A stretch of DNA of 64,000 nt, taken from assembly GCF_000382345.1 (NCBI RefSeq), contig NZ_KB908086.1, positions 1 through 64,000 on the forward strand. The letters are read 5' to 3'. This document shows, one piece after another, positions 7,696-16,135 of this stretch. The position numbers and the translations under genes were made by a program. The notes beneath the pieces were generated by a model that saw only the letters and a program-made list of their open reading frames with translations, had not been told where the DNA came from and ran no database searches. This DNA comes from Massilia niastensis DSM 21313 (lineage in GTDB: Bacteria; Pseudomonadota; Gammaproteobacteria; Burkholderiales; Burkholderiaceae_D). The first letter of the stretch is position 1; the number at the start of each line of letters is the position of its first letter.

Positions 7696-9482
7696 AAGGA
7701 AGTGCGATGAAAGGATTCAGGATCGCAGCCCTCGGCCTGGCGGCGATGTGCGTCGCCGGCACCGCGGCGGCGGCGGATCGCGCGCCGTCGAAGGACTTCG
7801 GCAAGCCGCTGCCGGCGGCCAGGAACGAAGTCGTGATGAGCTCGATTTACATCCCGATGCCCGACGGCACCCGGATGGCGGCCGACATCTATGTGCCGGC
7901 CAAGAACGGCGTCGCGCTGCCGGGACCCTTCCCGGTGATCTACCACGCCACCGCGTCGCGCCGCCGCTTCGCCGACACCGATGATCGCTCGGGCACCGGC
8001 AAGTTCAGCCTGCAGATGATCAACCTGGCCAGCCATGGCTATGTCTACATGCAGGTCGAGCGGCGCGGCATCGCCGCCTCGTTCGGCGTGCGCCGCGGCT
8101 ACCACGACCGCAAGGAAGCGGGCGACTCGCAATACCTGATCGACTGGGCCTCCAGGCAGAGCTGGTCGAACGGCAAGGTCGGCGGCTACGGCTGCTCGAA
8201 CACCGGCGACGCCGCCATGCACTTCCTGACCCTGCCGAATCCGGCCCTGAAGGCGGTGTTCGCGGGCTGCTTCAACTGGGACAAGTACAGCGGCGGCTAC
8301 CGCGGCGGCGTCCTGGCCAACTGGGGCACCGGCCCGCAGGGCAGCTTCGAGCAGGACATGCAGTCGACCCCGGTCGACGGCGACGCGGACAAGGTGCTGC
8401 TGGCCCAGGCCGCGCGCGAGCACGAGGGCAACACCAAGCTGCTCGACCTGTGGAGCGGCATGCCCTACCGCGATTCGATCTCGCCGCTGACCCGGAGCGC
8501 GTTCTGGGAAGAGGGCAGCATCGGCACCTATGTCGACCGGGTGCGCGCCTCGAAGATTCCCGTGTACGTGCAGGGCGGCTGGAACGACGATTTCCGCGGC
8601 CAGGGTTTCCTCGCCCTGGAAAACCTGTCGCAGCCGGCCAAGCTGATCGTCGGTCCCTGGGGCCATTGCGAAAGCGAAGGCTTCTCGATGACGGCGGAAG
8701 CGCTGCGCTGGTTCGACTACTGGCTCAAGGGCGAGAGGAACGGCATCATGGACGAGCCGCGCATCCACTACACCACGGCCAACACGTCGAAGGGCCACGA
8801 ATGGCGCACCGCCCGGCAGTGGCCGCTGCGTCCGGCCACCAGGACCAGGGTCTACCTGGGCGCGCCCTCGAAGCTGGCGCCGAACGACCACGTGCTGGCC
8901 ACCGCCGCTCCGGCTGCCAAGGCTGGCGCGGTATCGTTCAAGGTCGACTACGAGCCGGTCCCTTGCCCGCAGGGCAACCGCGTGCTGGGTCCGACCTGCC
9001 CGCAGGACAGCAAGGGCCTGACCTTCACCAGTCCGGCGCTGAAGCTCGACACCGAAGTCACCGGTTTCCCGGTCGCCGACCTGTGGGTCTCCTCGACCGC
9101 CACCGACGGCCCGCTGTTCGCCTACCTGGAGGACATCGCCCCGGACGGCAAGATCACCATGGTCAGCGAAGGGCGCCTGAAGGCATCGCTGCGTACCCTG
9201 GGCAAGGCGCCGTACAAGCTGCCGGAAGGCATGCTGTGGCCGACCTTCCTCGAGGCCGACGCCAGGCCGATGACGCCGGGCGTGCCGGTGCGCCTGCAGT
9301 TCGACCTGATGCCGGTGTCGTATATCTTCAAGGCCGGCCACAGCTACCGCCTGACCCTGACCGGCGCCGATCCGCGCGAGAAGCTGCGCAAGGAGCTCGA
9401 CCCGGCGCCGGTCTGGACCATCCACCGCGACGCCAGGCACCCGTCGCACCTGATTCTGCCGATCGTGAAAGGACAGCCATGA
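7692..9482 (+). CDS. Secreted CocE/NonD-family hydrolase (S15 X-Pro dipeptidyl-peptidase-like)
   Basis: This 596-aa protein has a signal peptide (MKGFRIAALGLAAMCVAGTAAAA). The alpha/beta-hydrolase domain carries the catalytic Ser in GCSNTG, Asp in QGGWNDDF and His in GPWGHCES. A C-terminal jelly-roll domain follows, with the ADLWVSSTATDGPLFAYLED segment. CocE-type enzymes hydrolyse esters (such as cocaine esterase) and relatives cleave amides or X-Pro peptides. The start at 7692 overlaps the previous stop as ATGA; an in-frame ATG at 7707 is possible. Being exported beside three other secreted hydrolases, it probably acts on the same extracellular substrate. The bond type cannot be read from sequence. 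Confidence 0.86.
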   Translation: MKGSAMKGFRIAALGLAAMCVAGTAAAADRAPSKDFGKPLPAARNEVVMSSIYIPMPDGTRMAADIYVPAKNGVALPGPFPVIYHATASRRRFADTDDRSGTGKFSLQMINLASHGYVYMQVERRGIAASFGVRRGYHDRKEAGDSQYLIDWASRQSWSNGKVGGYGCSNTGDAAMHFLTLPNPALKAVFAGCFNWDKYSGGYRGGVLANWGTGPQGSFEQDMQSTPVDGDADKVLLAQAAREHEGNTKLLDLWSGMPYRDSISPLTRSAFWEEGSIGTYVDRVRASKIPVYVQGGWNDDFRGQGFLALENLSQPAKLIVGPWGHCESEGFSMTAEALRWFDYWLKGERNGIMDEPRIHYTTANTSKGHEWRTARQWPLRPATRTRVYLGAPSKLAPNDHVLATAAPAAKAGAVSFKVDYEPVPCPQGNRVLGPTCPQDSKGLTFTSPALKLDTEVTGFPVADLWVSSTATDGPLFAYLEDIAPDGKITMVSEGRLKASLRTLGKAPYKLPEGMLWPTFLEADARPMTPGVPVRLQFDLMPVSYIFKAGHSYRLTLTGADPREKLRKELDPAPVWTIHRDARHPSHLILPIVKGQP

Positions 9483-10603
9483 CAAGCCTGATGATGGTCG
9501 GGGACCTGGTCCTCGACGAACCGGATCCGGACTTCTTCTTCGAAGCTTCGCGCGAAGTGCTGCGCAGCGCCGACCTGGTGGTCGGCCACGTCGAGACCCC
9601 GTACACCTTGCGCGGCGCCGAGCTGCAGTCGGACATCCCGGCCGAGGCGGCGGATCCGGCCAAGATCGCCGCGCTGGCGCGCGCCGGCTTCCACGCCGCC
9701 AGCCTGGCCGGCAACCACGTCTACGACCGCGGCGCAGAAGGCATCGAGGACACCGTCGAGGCGCTGGTGACGAACGAGATCGCAGCGTTCGGCGCCGGCC
9801 AGAACCTGGTCGAAGCGCGCAAGCCCGCCATCCTGGAACGGGACGGCAAGCGCTTCGGCTTCCTGAGCTATAACTGCGTGGGACCGAAGGATTCCTGGGC
9901 CAGCGCGAGCAAGGCCGGCTGCGCCTACGTGCACGTGCTGTCGCACTACGAGCAGGAGGGCGCCAACCCGGGCGGCCCGCCGCTCATCTACACCTTCGCC
10001 ACCCCGGCCACGCTGGAAGCGATGCAGGCCGATATCGAGGCGCTGCGCGCCCAGGCCGACGTGGTGGTGGTGGCCCTGCACAAGGGCCTGGTGCATACGC
10101 CGGCCCAGCTGGCGATGTACGAGCGCCCGGTGGCGCGCGCCGCGATCGAGGCGGGCGCCGACATCGTGGTCGGACACCATCCGCACATCACGCGCGGCAT
10201 CGAGTTCTACAAGGGCAAGCCGATCTTCCATGGCCTGGGCAACTTCGTCACCGTGACGCGCGCCCTGAACGTGGAGAAGAACGCGCACCCGGCGCGCCTG
10301 GCCTGGGCCGAGCGCCGCCGCAAGCTGTTCGGCTTCACCCCGGATCCGGAATGCGAGTGCTATCCCTTCCACCCGGAGTCGCGCAACACGATGATCGCGG
10401 ATTTCCGCATCGATGCAGAAGGCAAGGTCAGCGCCGGCTTCCGCCCGGTCTGGATCCGCGCCAGCGGCCAGCCGGAAGTGCTGGGCGACTGCGAGCGCGG
10501 ACGCGCCGTGGCCGACTACATCGCGAAGATCACGGTCGATGCAGGCATGAAAGCAAGTTTCGCATGGGATGGCGAGCGGGTCGTCGTCACCGATGCGCGC
10601 TAG
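9479..10603 (+). CDS. CapA-family metallophosphatase-like protein
   Basis: This 374-aa cytoplasmic protein (no signal peptide) belongs to the CapA/PgsA family of the calcineurin-like metallophosphoesterase superfamily. It has MMVGDLVLDE at the N-terminus, VGHVETPY, LAGNHVYDRGAEGI, VVALHKGL (where many relatives have HWG) and ADIVVGHHPH, which together supply metal ligands. Classical CapA works in poly-gamma-glutamate synthesis and is membrane anchored; this copy is not. Here it is translationally coupled (ATGA overlap) to a secreted hydrolase and precedes CoA-linked enzymes, so a catabolic hydrolase role, for example on an amide or phosphorylated intermediate, is more likely. That role is inference. 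Confidence 0.78.
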   Translation: MTSLMMVGDLVLDEPDPDFFFEASREVLRSADLVVGHVETPYTLRGAELQSDIPAEAADPAKIAALARAGFHAASLAGNHVYDRGAEGIEDTVEALVTNEIAAFGAGQNLVEARKPAILERDGKRFGFLSYNCVGPKDSWASASKAGCAYVHVLSHYEQEGANPGGPPLIYTFATPATLEAMQADIEALRAQADVVVVALHKGLVHTPAQLAMYERPVARAAIEAGADIVVGHHPHITRGIEFYKGKPIFHGLGNFVTVTRALNVEKNAHPARLAWAERRRKLFGFTPDPECECYPFHPESRNTMIADFRIDAEGKVSAGFRPVWIRASGQPEVLGDCERGRAVADYIAKITVDAGMKASFAWDGERVVVTDAR

Positions 10604-10633
10604 GACGCTGGTAAATATAGACGGATTTCGAAC

Positions 10634-11767
10634 ATGACCCAACCCGAACCACTCTCCGCCATGCGCCAGGCTTACCAGGAGCGCACCCTCGGTGCGACGC
10701 GCGCCCGCGAGAAGGGCGTGCCCGTGGTGGCCTACCTCGGCAACGCCACGCCGGTCGAGCTGATCGTGGCCGCCGGCGCCTTCCCGCTCCTGATGTCCGG
10801 CGACCCCGGCGAGGCCACGCCGCTGGCCGAGCAGTTCCTGGACGACGACTTCGACGGCGACCTGAAGTCGGTCTACCAGCGCATCGTCGGCGGCTACTAC
10901 AACATGGCCGACCTGATCGTCATCCCGCGCAGCTCGAACGGCCATCTCTACCTGTACTACTTCCTGCTGGAGACGCGCCGCATGCTGCCGGACCAACCGT
11001 TCCCGGAAGTGGTGCTGTTCGACGTGCTGAACACGCCGTACTGGTCGACCGGCCAGTACGTGTTCAAGCGCATGGTCGCGCTGAAGGCGCGGCTGGAAAA
11101 GCTCGGCGGCCGCGCCATCGGCGAAGCCGAGCTGCGCGACGCCATCGCCACCGTGAACCGCAGCCGCGCCGCCCTGCAGGACTTGAACGCGGCGCGCCGT
11201 GAAGGCCGCATCCAGGGCGCCGACATGCTGGCCGCCACCGGCGCCGCCGGCTTCGCCGGCCCGGTGGCGGGGGCCGCGCTGGCCCGCGCCGTCCTGGCGC
11301 AGGCATCGAGCCAGGCGCCGGGCGCCGGCATGCGCCTGATGGTGAAAGGCGCGCCGCACGACAACGCGGCGTTCTACGAACTGGTCGAAGCGCTGGGCGC
11401 GGTGATCGTGGCCGACGATCATGTGAGCGGCGAGCGCAGCTTCGAACACCTGGTCGACGAAGGCATCGAGCCGATCGCCGCATTGACCCAGCACTACCAC
11501 CTGCACGCGCCCGGGATCCGTTCCTTCCCGCAGGCCACGCAGGACCGCCGCTTCATCGAGATCGTCGAGCAGGCCCGGGTCGAGGGCGTGGTGTTCTTCC
11601 ACGACGAATTCGACGACACCCTCGGGTGGGACTATCCGGAACAGAAACGCCTGCTGGACGAACGCGGTATCCCCTCGGTGTTCCTGCAGCAGCAATCCTA
11701 CCGCGCACCCGACCGCGCCGCCCAGGAAGCGGCGATCCGGGCGCTGCTCGAAAGGAAGGCGCCATGA
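10634..11767 (+). CDS. 2-hydroxyacyl-CoA dehydratase-family subunit (HgdB/BcrC-like) lacking cysteines
   Basis: This 377-aa protein has the family outline: TPVELIVAAGAFPLLMSG near the N-terminus, the DLKSVYQRIVGGYYNMADLIVIP segment, and EQKRLLDERGIPSVFLQQQSY near the C-terminus. Active family members hold a [4Fe-4S] cluster with cysteines in these segments and eliminate water, or reduce a ring, by a radical route needing an ATP-driven activator. This protein contains no cysteine at all: the usual CD after IVIP is replaced by SN, and the C-terminal Cys by an acidic stretch. No activator gene is near. It is therefore either a structural partner or a non-redox enzyme. It overlaps its partner gene by ATGA. 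No clear Shine-Dalgarno precedes the start. Confidence 0.8.
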   Translation: MTQPEPLSAMRQAYQERTLGATRAREKGVPVVAYLGNATPVELIVAAGAFPLLMSGDPGEATPLAEQFLDDDFDGDLKSVYQRIVGGYYNMADLIVIPRSSNGHLYLYYFLLETRRMLPDQPFPEVVLFDVLNTPYWSTGQYVFKRMVALKARLEKLGGRAIGEAELRDAIATVNRSRAALQDLNAARREGRIQGADMLAATGAAGFAGPVAGAALARAVLAQASSQAPGAGMRLMVKGAPHDNAAFYELVEALGAVIVADDHVSGERSFEHLVDEGIEPIAALTQHYHLHAPGIRSFPQATQDRRFIEIVEQARVEGVVFFHDEFDDTLGWDYPEQKRLLDERGIPSVFLQQQSYRAPDRAAQEAAIRALLERKAP

Positions 11768-13083
11768 GCGACGCCCCGAAACAGAAGGAAGACCGCCTGC
11801 ATTCCACCGTGCTGGCCAACGAACACCAGAAGCAGGATTTCATCAGCTTCCGCAAGCGCGTGCTGGAGGAGGGCGAACCCTACGTCATCTCCGACGCGGT
11901 GGCGCCGGCCGAGATCCTGCATGCGATGGATATCCCGGTGGTGCCGGTGGTCTGGTACTCGGCGATCGTCGCCGCCAAGCAGCTGTCGCCCCATTATTTT
12001 TCGGTGATGGACAAGCTGGGCTACCACGAGCGCCTGCCGCGCTACACCAGCCTGCCCCTGATGACCACCCTCGACGCCGATTCCGGCCTGGCGCCCTACG
12101 GCGGCCTGCCGAAGCCGATGCTGTTCCTGAACCGCTTCCGCGACGACTACGGCCAGCGCATCATGGAAAAGTGGTCGCAGGCCTACGGCGGGGTGCCGTG
12201 CTTCCCGCTCGAATCGAGCTCCAGCACCGTGCTGGGCGAGCAGTGGTGGACCCGCTCGCACCACGACTGGGAAACCCTGTACGAGACCCACCGCCTCGAC
12301 TTCCAGGTCGAGCAGCTGCACTCGCTGGTGCGCACCGTCGAGACCCTGAGCGGCCGCACGTTCGACAACGCCGAATTCGTGCGCCAGATGCACCGCATCA
12401 ACGAGGCCGGCGAAATCGTGGAAGAGGTGCGCGACCTGATCGCGACCGCCCGTCCATGCCCGGTGCCGCTGACCGAGCAGCTGGCCAACGTGATGGCCCC
12501 GACCTGGGACCGCGGCAGCGAGTGGTCGGTGAACCACCTGCGCGCCTACCGCGACGAAGTGAAGGAGCGGGTGGCGGCCGGCGTCGGCGCCTGCAAGAAC
12601 GAGCGCGTGCGCCTGCTGTGGGTCGGCAACGGCCTGTGGTTCAACACCAGGTTCTACCGCGCCTTCGAGGAAAAGTACGGCGCCGTGTTCGTCTGGTCGA
12701 TGTACTCCAACTTCCTGTCGGACGGCTACCGCCGCTACTTCAACGAGGAGCCGGGCCAGGCCATGCGCGCGCTCGCCTCGCGCCACGTCAGCATGAACGA
12801 ACAGCTGCACGTGCCGCCCTGGATGGCCGACTGGATCATCGAGCAGGCCCGCATCTACGGCGCCGACGGCGCGGTGATGCTCACGCCGACACACGACCGG
12901 ATGGCCTCGTTCGGCAACCGCATGACCAAGGCCGCCCTCGAAGCCGCCGGCATCCCGGTGGTGGAACTGAAAGCCAACATGGTCGACGCCCGCCTGTGGG
13001 ACGACGCCGCGATGACCCGCCAGGTCGAAGAATTCATCGAAACACGCATCAAGCCGAACCAAGCCGCGAAAGGGCAGCCATGA
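11764..13083 (+). CDS. 2-hydroxyacyl-CoA dehydratase-family subunit (HgdA/BcrB-like) lacking cluster cysteines
   Basis: This 439-aa partner of the preceding subunit carries EILHAMDIPVVPVVWY, YGGLPKPMLFLN, QAYGGVPCFPLES and the C-terminal LEAAGIPVVELKANMVDARLW blocks typical of the larger subunit. The three cluster positions are lost: the usual LC.YC pattern reads LPRYTSL, the CD after GLPKP reads RDD, and the C-terminal Cys reads THD. Its three cysteines lie elsewhere (GVPC, ARPC, GAC). The pair is coupled by ATGA to each other and to a CoA-transferase, so a CoA-thioester substrate is likely. Radical dehydration seems excluded unless the cluster is bound in a new way. The protein ends in KGQP. 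Confidence 0.8.
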   Translation: MSDAPKQKEDRLHSTVLANEHQKQDFISFRKRVLEEGEPYVISDAVAPAEILHAMDIPVVPVVWYSAIVAAKQLSPHYFSVMDKLGYHERLPRYTSLPLMTTLDADSGLAPYGGLPKPMLFLNRFRDDYGQRIMEKWSQAYGGVPCFPLESSSSTVLGEQWWTRSHHDWETLYETHRLDFQVEQLHSLVRTVETLSGRTFDNAEFVRQMHRINEAGEIVEEVRDLIATARPCPVPLTEQLANVMAPTWDRGSEWSVNHLRAYRDEVKERVAAGVGACKNERVRLLWVGNGLWFNTRFYRAFEEKYGAVFVWSMYSNFLSDGYRRYFNEEPGQAMRALASRHVSMNEQLHVPPWMADWIIEQARIYGADGAVMLTPTHDRMASFGNRMTKAALEAAGIPVVELKANMVDARLWDDAAMTRQVEEFIETRIKPNQAAKGQP

Positions 13084-14333
13084 ACCAGAATACCGACAAC
13101 CTGCCACGCCCGCTCGAAGGCGTGACCGTCCTCGACCTGACCACCGCGCTGGCGGGTCCTTACGCGACCCTGCTGCTGGCCGGCCTGGGCGCGCGCGTGA
13201 TCAAGGTCGAGAATCCGAAGAATCCGGATTCCGCGCGCACCAATTCGCCTTACCTGGGCCGCGACGGCGTCAAGGTGGCCAAGGAGCACGACGACGACTA
13301 CTCGCTCGCCATGCTCGAGCGCGGCCGCAACAAGGAAGCCGTGACGCTCAACATGAAGCATCCGGAAGCGCGCGCCATCTTCTTCGACCTGGTGCGCCAT
13401 GCCGACGTGGTGGTGGAGAACTACAGCGCCGGCGTGGCCGACCGCCTCGGCATCGGCTACAAGGCCTGCGCCGAGGTCAATCCGAGGATCGTGTTCACCT
13501 CGATCAGCGGCTTCGGCGCCAACGTCAATCCGAAGCAGAACAAGGCGATGGACAACATCGTGCAGGCGATGAGCGGCATGATGATGGCATCCGGGAACGA
13601 GGGCGAGCCGCCGGTGCGGGTCGGCATTCCGTTCGGCGACCTGACCGCGCCGCTGTTCGCCACCATCGGCACCATGGCCGCCGTGATGCAGGCGCGTTCG
13701 AGCGGCGTCGGCCAGCACGTCGACGTCTCGCTGCTGGGCGCCCTCAGCGCCCTGGTGGCGGCCGAACCCTTCGACATGATGGTCAAGCTGGGTCGTCCTA
13801 CCCGTTCCGGCAACTTCATGGCGCGCCTGGCGCCGTTCGGGGTGTTCCCGACCAGCGACGGCTACATCTCGATCTGCGCGCCGAAGGACGAATTCGTGGC
13901 CGGCCTGTTCCGCGCGATGGGACGCGAAGAACTGCTCAAGGATGAACGCTTCGGCGGGCGCGACGCGCGCGTGCGCAACCACATCGAGCTGCACGACATG
14001 GTCAGCCAGTGGACCCGCACCATGACCACCGACCAGGCGGCCGACCTGCTGGCCGATTTCGACGTCCCGAGCGGTCCGGTGCGCAATCCGGCCGAGGCGA
14101 TGCGCGACCCGAACCTCCTGATGCGCGGCGAAACCACCAAGCTCGAACACCCGATCTACGGCGCGACCGAGGACATCGTGGTGGGGGGCCTGCCGATCCG
14201 CATGTCGGGTTCCTTCACCGGTTTCGACAAGCCGGCGGTCACCCTGGGCGCCAGCAACGAAGCGGTCTACCGCGACCTGCTCGGCTACAGCCAGGAACAG
14301 GTCGCGCGGCTGAAGGCCGACGGCGCCATCTGA
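13080..14333 (+). CDS. Class III CoA-transferase (CaiB/BaiF family)
   Basis: This 417-aa cytoplasmic enzyme has the family N-terminus (GVTVLDLTTALAGPYATLLLAGLGARVIKVE), the NMKHPEARAIF segment and the catalytic-aspartate motif GQHVDVSLLG. Class III transferases move CoA between carboxylic acids, usually without ATP. Length and motifs are normal, so it is probably active. The start overlaps the previous stop (ATGA). Its partners suggest that it loads CoA onto the imported acid, giving the thioester used by the dehydratase-like pair. The CoA donor (succinyl-, acetyl- or an internal acyl-CoA) is unknown. The flanking thiolase and SDR could finish the pathway. Confidence 0.9.
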   Translation: MNQNTDNLPRPLEGVTVLDLTTALAGPYATLLLAGLGARVIKVENPKNPDSARTNSPYLGRDGVKVAKEHDDDYSLAMLERGRNKEAVTLNMKHPEARAIFFDLVRHADVVVENYSAGVADRLGIGYKACAEVNPRIVFTSISGFGANVNPKQNKAMDNIVQAMSGMMMASGNEGEPPVRVGIPFGDLTAPLFATIGTMAAVMQARSSGVGQHVDVSLLGALSALVAAEPFDMMVKLGRPTRSGNFMARLAPFGVFPTSDGYISICAPKDEFVAGLFRAMGREELLKDERFGGRDARVRNHIELHDMVSQWTRTMTTDQAADLLADFDVPSGPVRNPAEAMRDPNLLMRGETTKLEHPIYGATEDIVVGGLPIRMSGSFTGFDKPAVTLGASNEAVYRDLLGYSQEQVARLKADGAI

Positions 14334-14367
14334 GTCGCAACAACACTACGAACAAGGAGACACGAAC

Positions 14368-15615
14368 ATGATGGCAGATAACGCAGGACCGGCCCTGGCG
14401 CCCCAGAAGCGCTGGGTGGTCTACTACCTGGCGACGGTGATCGCGATGATGGCGCTGCAGATGTCCAGCCTGGGCTTCTCGCCGCTGCTGCCGGCGATCC
14501 AGGCCGACTTCCAGATGAGCTTCTCGCAGATGGGCCTGTTCACCGGCATCTACGGCCTGGTGGCGCTGGTGGTCAGCATCCCGGCCGGCATCCTGGCCAA
14601 GCAGTACGGCGAAAAGCGCATCCTGGTCATCGGCATGGCGATCCTGGCCCTGGGCCTGTTCGGCCTGTCGATGGCCGAGAACTACGGCCAGGGCCTGACC
14701 GCCCGCGCGCTGTGGATCTTCGGCTACCGCCTGGCCTTCGTGTGCGTGATGACGGCCATCGCCCTGACCGCGCCCTCGCACCTGAAAGGAAGGGCGATGG
14801 GCGTGCTGGGCGCCTGCTCGGCCCTGGCCACGGTGCTGGGCGCGCCGTTCTGCGCCGGCCTGGCCGAGGCCTGGGGCTGGCGCGAGGCCGTGATGGGCTT
14901 CGGCGGCATGACCATCGTCGGCCTGATCGTGTTCTCGATGTTCTACCAGCAGCGTCCGGAAGTCATGGAAGCGGCGCGCAGCGGCGCCAAGTCGCAGGGC
15001 GCGTTCTCGGCCTTCAAGTATCCGATCGTCTGGACCATTCCGCTCCTGGGCCTGACCAATGCGGGCGGCTTCGCGGCGACCTTCTTCCTGCCCTCGGTGC
15101 TGAAGGCGGACTTCAACCTCGACGCCTCGGAAGCGGCGACCGTGATCAGCATGTCCTACATCCTGGCGATCGCGGTCAACCCGCTGTGCGGCTACCTGGC
15201 CGACCGCTTCAACCGCTGGATGGTCCTGGCCGGCATGATGGTCCTGATGGTCCCGGCCTGCCTGGCCATGACCTCGAGTAACCTGCTGGTGTTCGAGATC
15301 TCGGCCGCGCTGCTGATCTCGCTGGGCCTGGCCTCGACCAACCAGCTGTATCCGACCATCGCGGAACTGATGCGCGGCCGTGACGTCGGCCCGCTGATGG
15401 GCATCACCGCACTGGGCGGCGGCATCTTCGGCTTCCTCGGTCCGCAGGCGCTGGGCTGGCTGCGCGACTGGTCGGGCGGCTTCCATGCCGGCTGGTACAC
15501 CCTGACCGGCGTGGCGATCTTCTCGGCCGCGCTGATCCTGTTCCTGAAGAACTACGCGGAACGCCAGAATGCACGCCTGGCCGCCGCCGGGATGAAACAG
15601 GCGGCCGTCTCCTGA
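14368..15615 (+). CDS. MFS transporter
   Basis: This 415-aa inner-membrane carrier has about 12 predicted membrane segments, a G(X)8-type loop after helix 2 and an amphipathic central loop. The start has AAGGAG upstream, 34 bp after the CoA-transferase stop. It is the last gene of the receptor operon before a terminator. The likely job is inner-membrane uptake of the acid released by the secreted hydrolases; export of a by-product is the alternative. The substrate is not evident from sequence. Confidence 0.85.
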   Translation: MMADNAGPALAPQKRWVVYYLATVIAMMALQMSSLGFSPLLPAIQADFQMSFSQMGLFTGIYGLVALVVSIPAGILAKQYGEKRILVIGMAILALGLFGLSMAENYGQGLTARALWIFGYRLAFVCVMTAIALTAPSHLKGRAMGVLGACSALATVLGAPFCAGLAEAWGWREAVMGFGGMTIVGLIVFSMFYQQRPEVMEAARSGAKSQGAFSAFKYPIVWTIPLLGLTNAGGFAATFFLPSVLKADFNLDASEAATVISMSYILAIAVNPLCGYLADRFNRWMVLAGMMVLMVPACLAMTSSNLLVFEISAALLISLGLASTNQLYPTIAELMRGRDVGPLMGITALGGGIFGFLGPQALGWLRDWSGGFHAGWYTLTGVAIFSAALILFLKNYAERQNARLAAAGMKQAAVS

Positions 15616-15623
15616 TGTCCCTT

Positions 15624-15653
15624 GCGGCCCCGCGACAACGGGGCCGCTTTTTT
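15624..15653 (+). terminator. Rho-independent terminator of the receptor operon
   Basis: A perfect 9-bp G/C stem (15624-15632 with 15639-15647) with a 6-base loop is followed by six T. It closes the run of eight genes that starts at 3806. Confidence 0.9.
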
Positions 15654-15704
15654 CTTGTGCCGGCGCACCGGCGCGCTTGTCTCGTCGTGATGCAGGAGTG
15701 TCCA

Positions 15705-16130
15705 ATGAGGTCGTCCACCGTGCTTCGTGTTTCGCGGCTGAGCAGGCTGCTCGCCGTCCTGTCCGTTCGCGAACTTCCCCAGGTCGAGATCGCGAGCCTG
15801 CTCAGGTGCTCGACGTCCTCGGCCCGCAACTATGTGCTCGAACTGCTGGAGGCGGGCGTCATCGAGACCGTGCCGCACGGGCATGCGAATGGCCGCATGT
15901 ACAAGTCGCTGTACCGGCTGGGCCCGGACCAGGGGCTCATCAGCGCGTTTCGCGCCAGCCTGGAGCAGGGCGGCGAATGGGAGCGTCCCGAGCGGCCGGT
16001 ACGCCAGTGCGCCCTCGAGCGCAAGCCCGAACGCAGCGTGATCCGGGTGGAGAGCAGCCAATGGATGCTGCCGTCCGGCGGCGCAGCGGTGCGCCGCGAT
16101 CCGCTGGTCAGCGCGCTGTTCGGCGATTGA
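15705..16130 (+). CDS. Small winged-helix HTH protein
   Basis: This 141-aa protein has an N-terminal winged helix-turn-helix (residues about 8-70: RLLAVLSVRELPQVEIASLLRCSTSSARNYVLELLEAGVIE, then a wing ending in YRL). A basic, polar tail without a recognised ligand domain follows. I chose the ATG at 15705 because AGGAG lies 7 bp upstream; an earlier in-frame ATG at 15615 would overlap the terminator. It may be the local regulator of the receptor operon, but genes of this kind also occur alone, and nothing in the sequence proves the link. Confidence 0.65.
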   Translation: MRSSTVLRVSRLSRLLAVLSVRELPQVEIASLLRCSTSSARNYVLELLEAGVIETVPHGHANGRMYKSLYRLGPDQGLISAFRASLEQGGEWERPERPVRQCALERKPERSVIRVESSQWMLPSGGAAVRRDPLVSALFGD

Positions 16131-16135
16131 GCGCC

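Noticed and set aside
10634-13083. Annotation as active benzoyl-CoA reductase or 2-hydroxyglutaryl-CoA dehydratase
   Set aside because: Cluster cysteines and an activator are missing and the rest of the window points to an aerobe.
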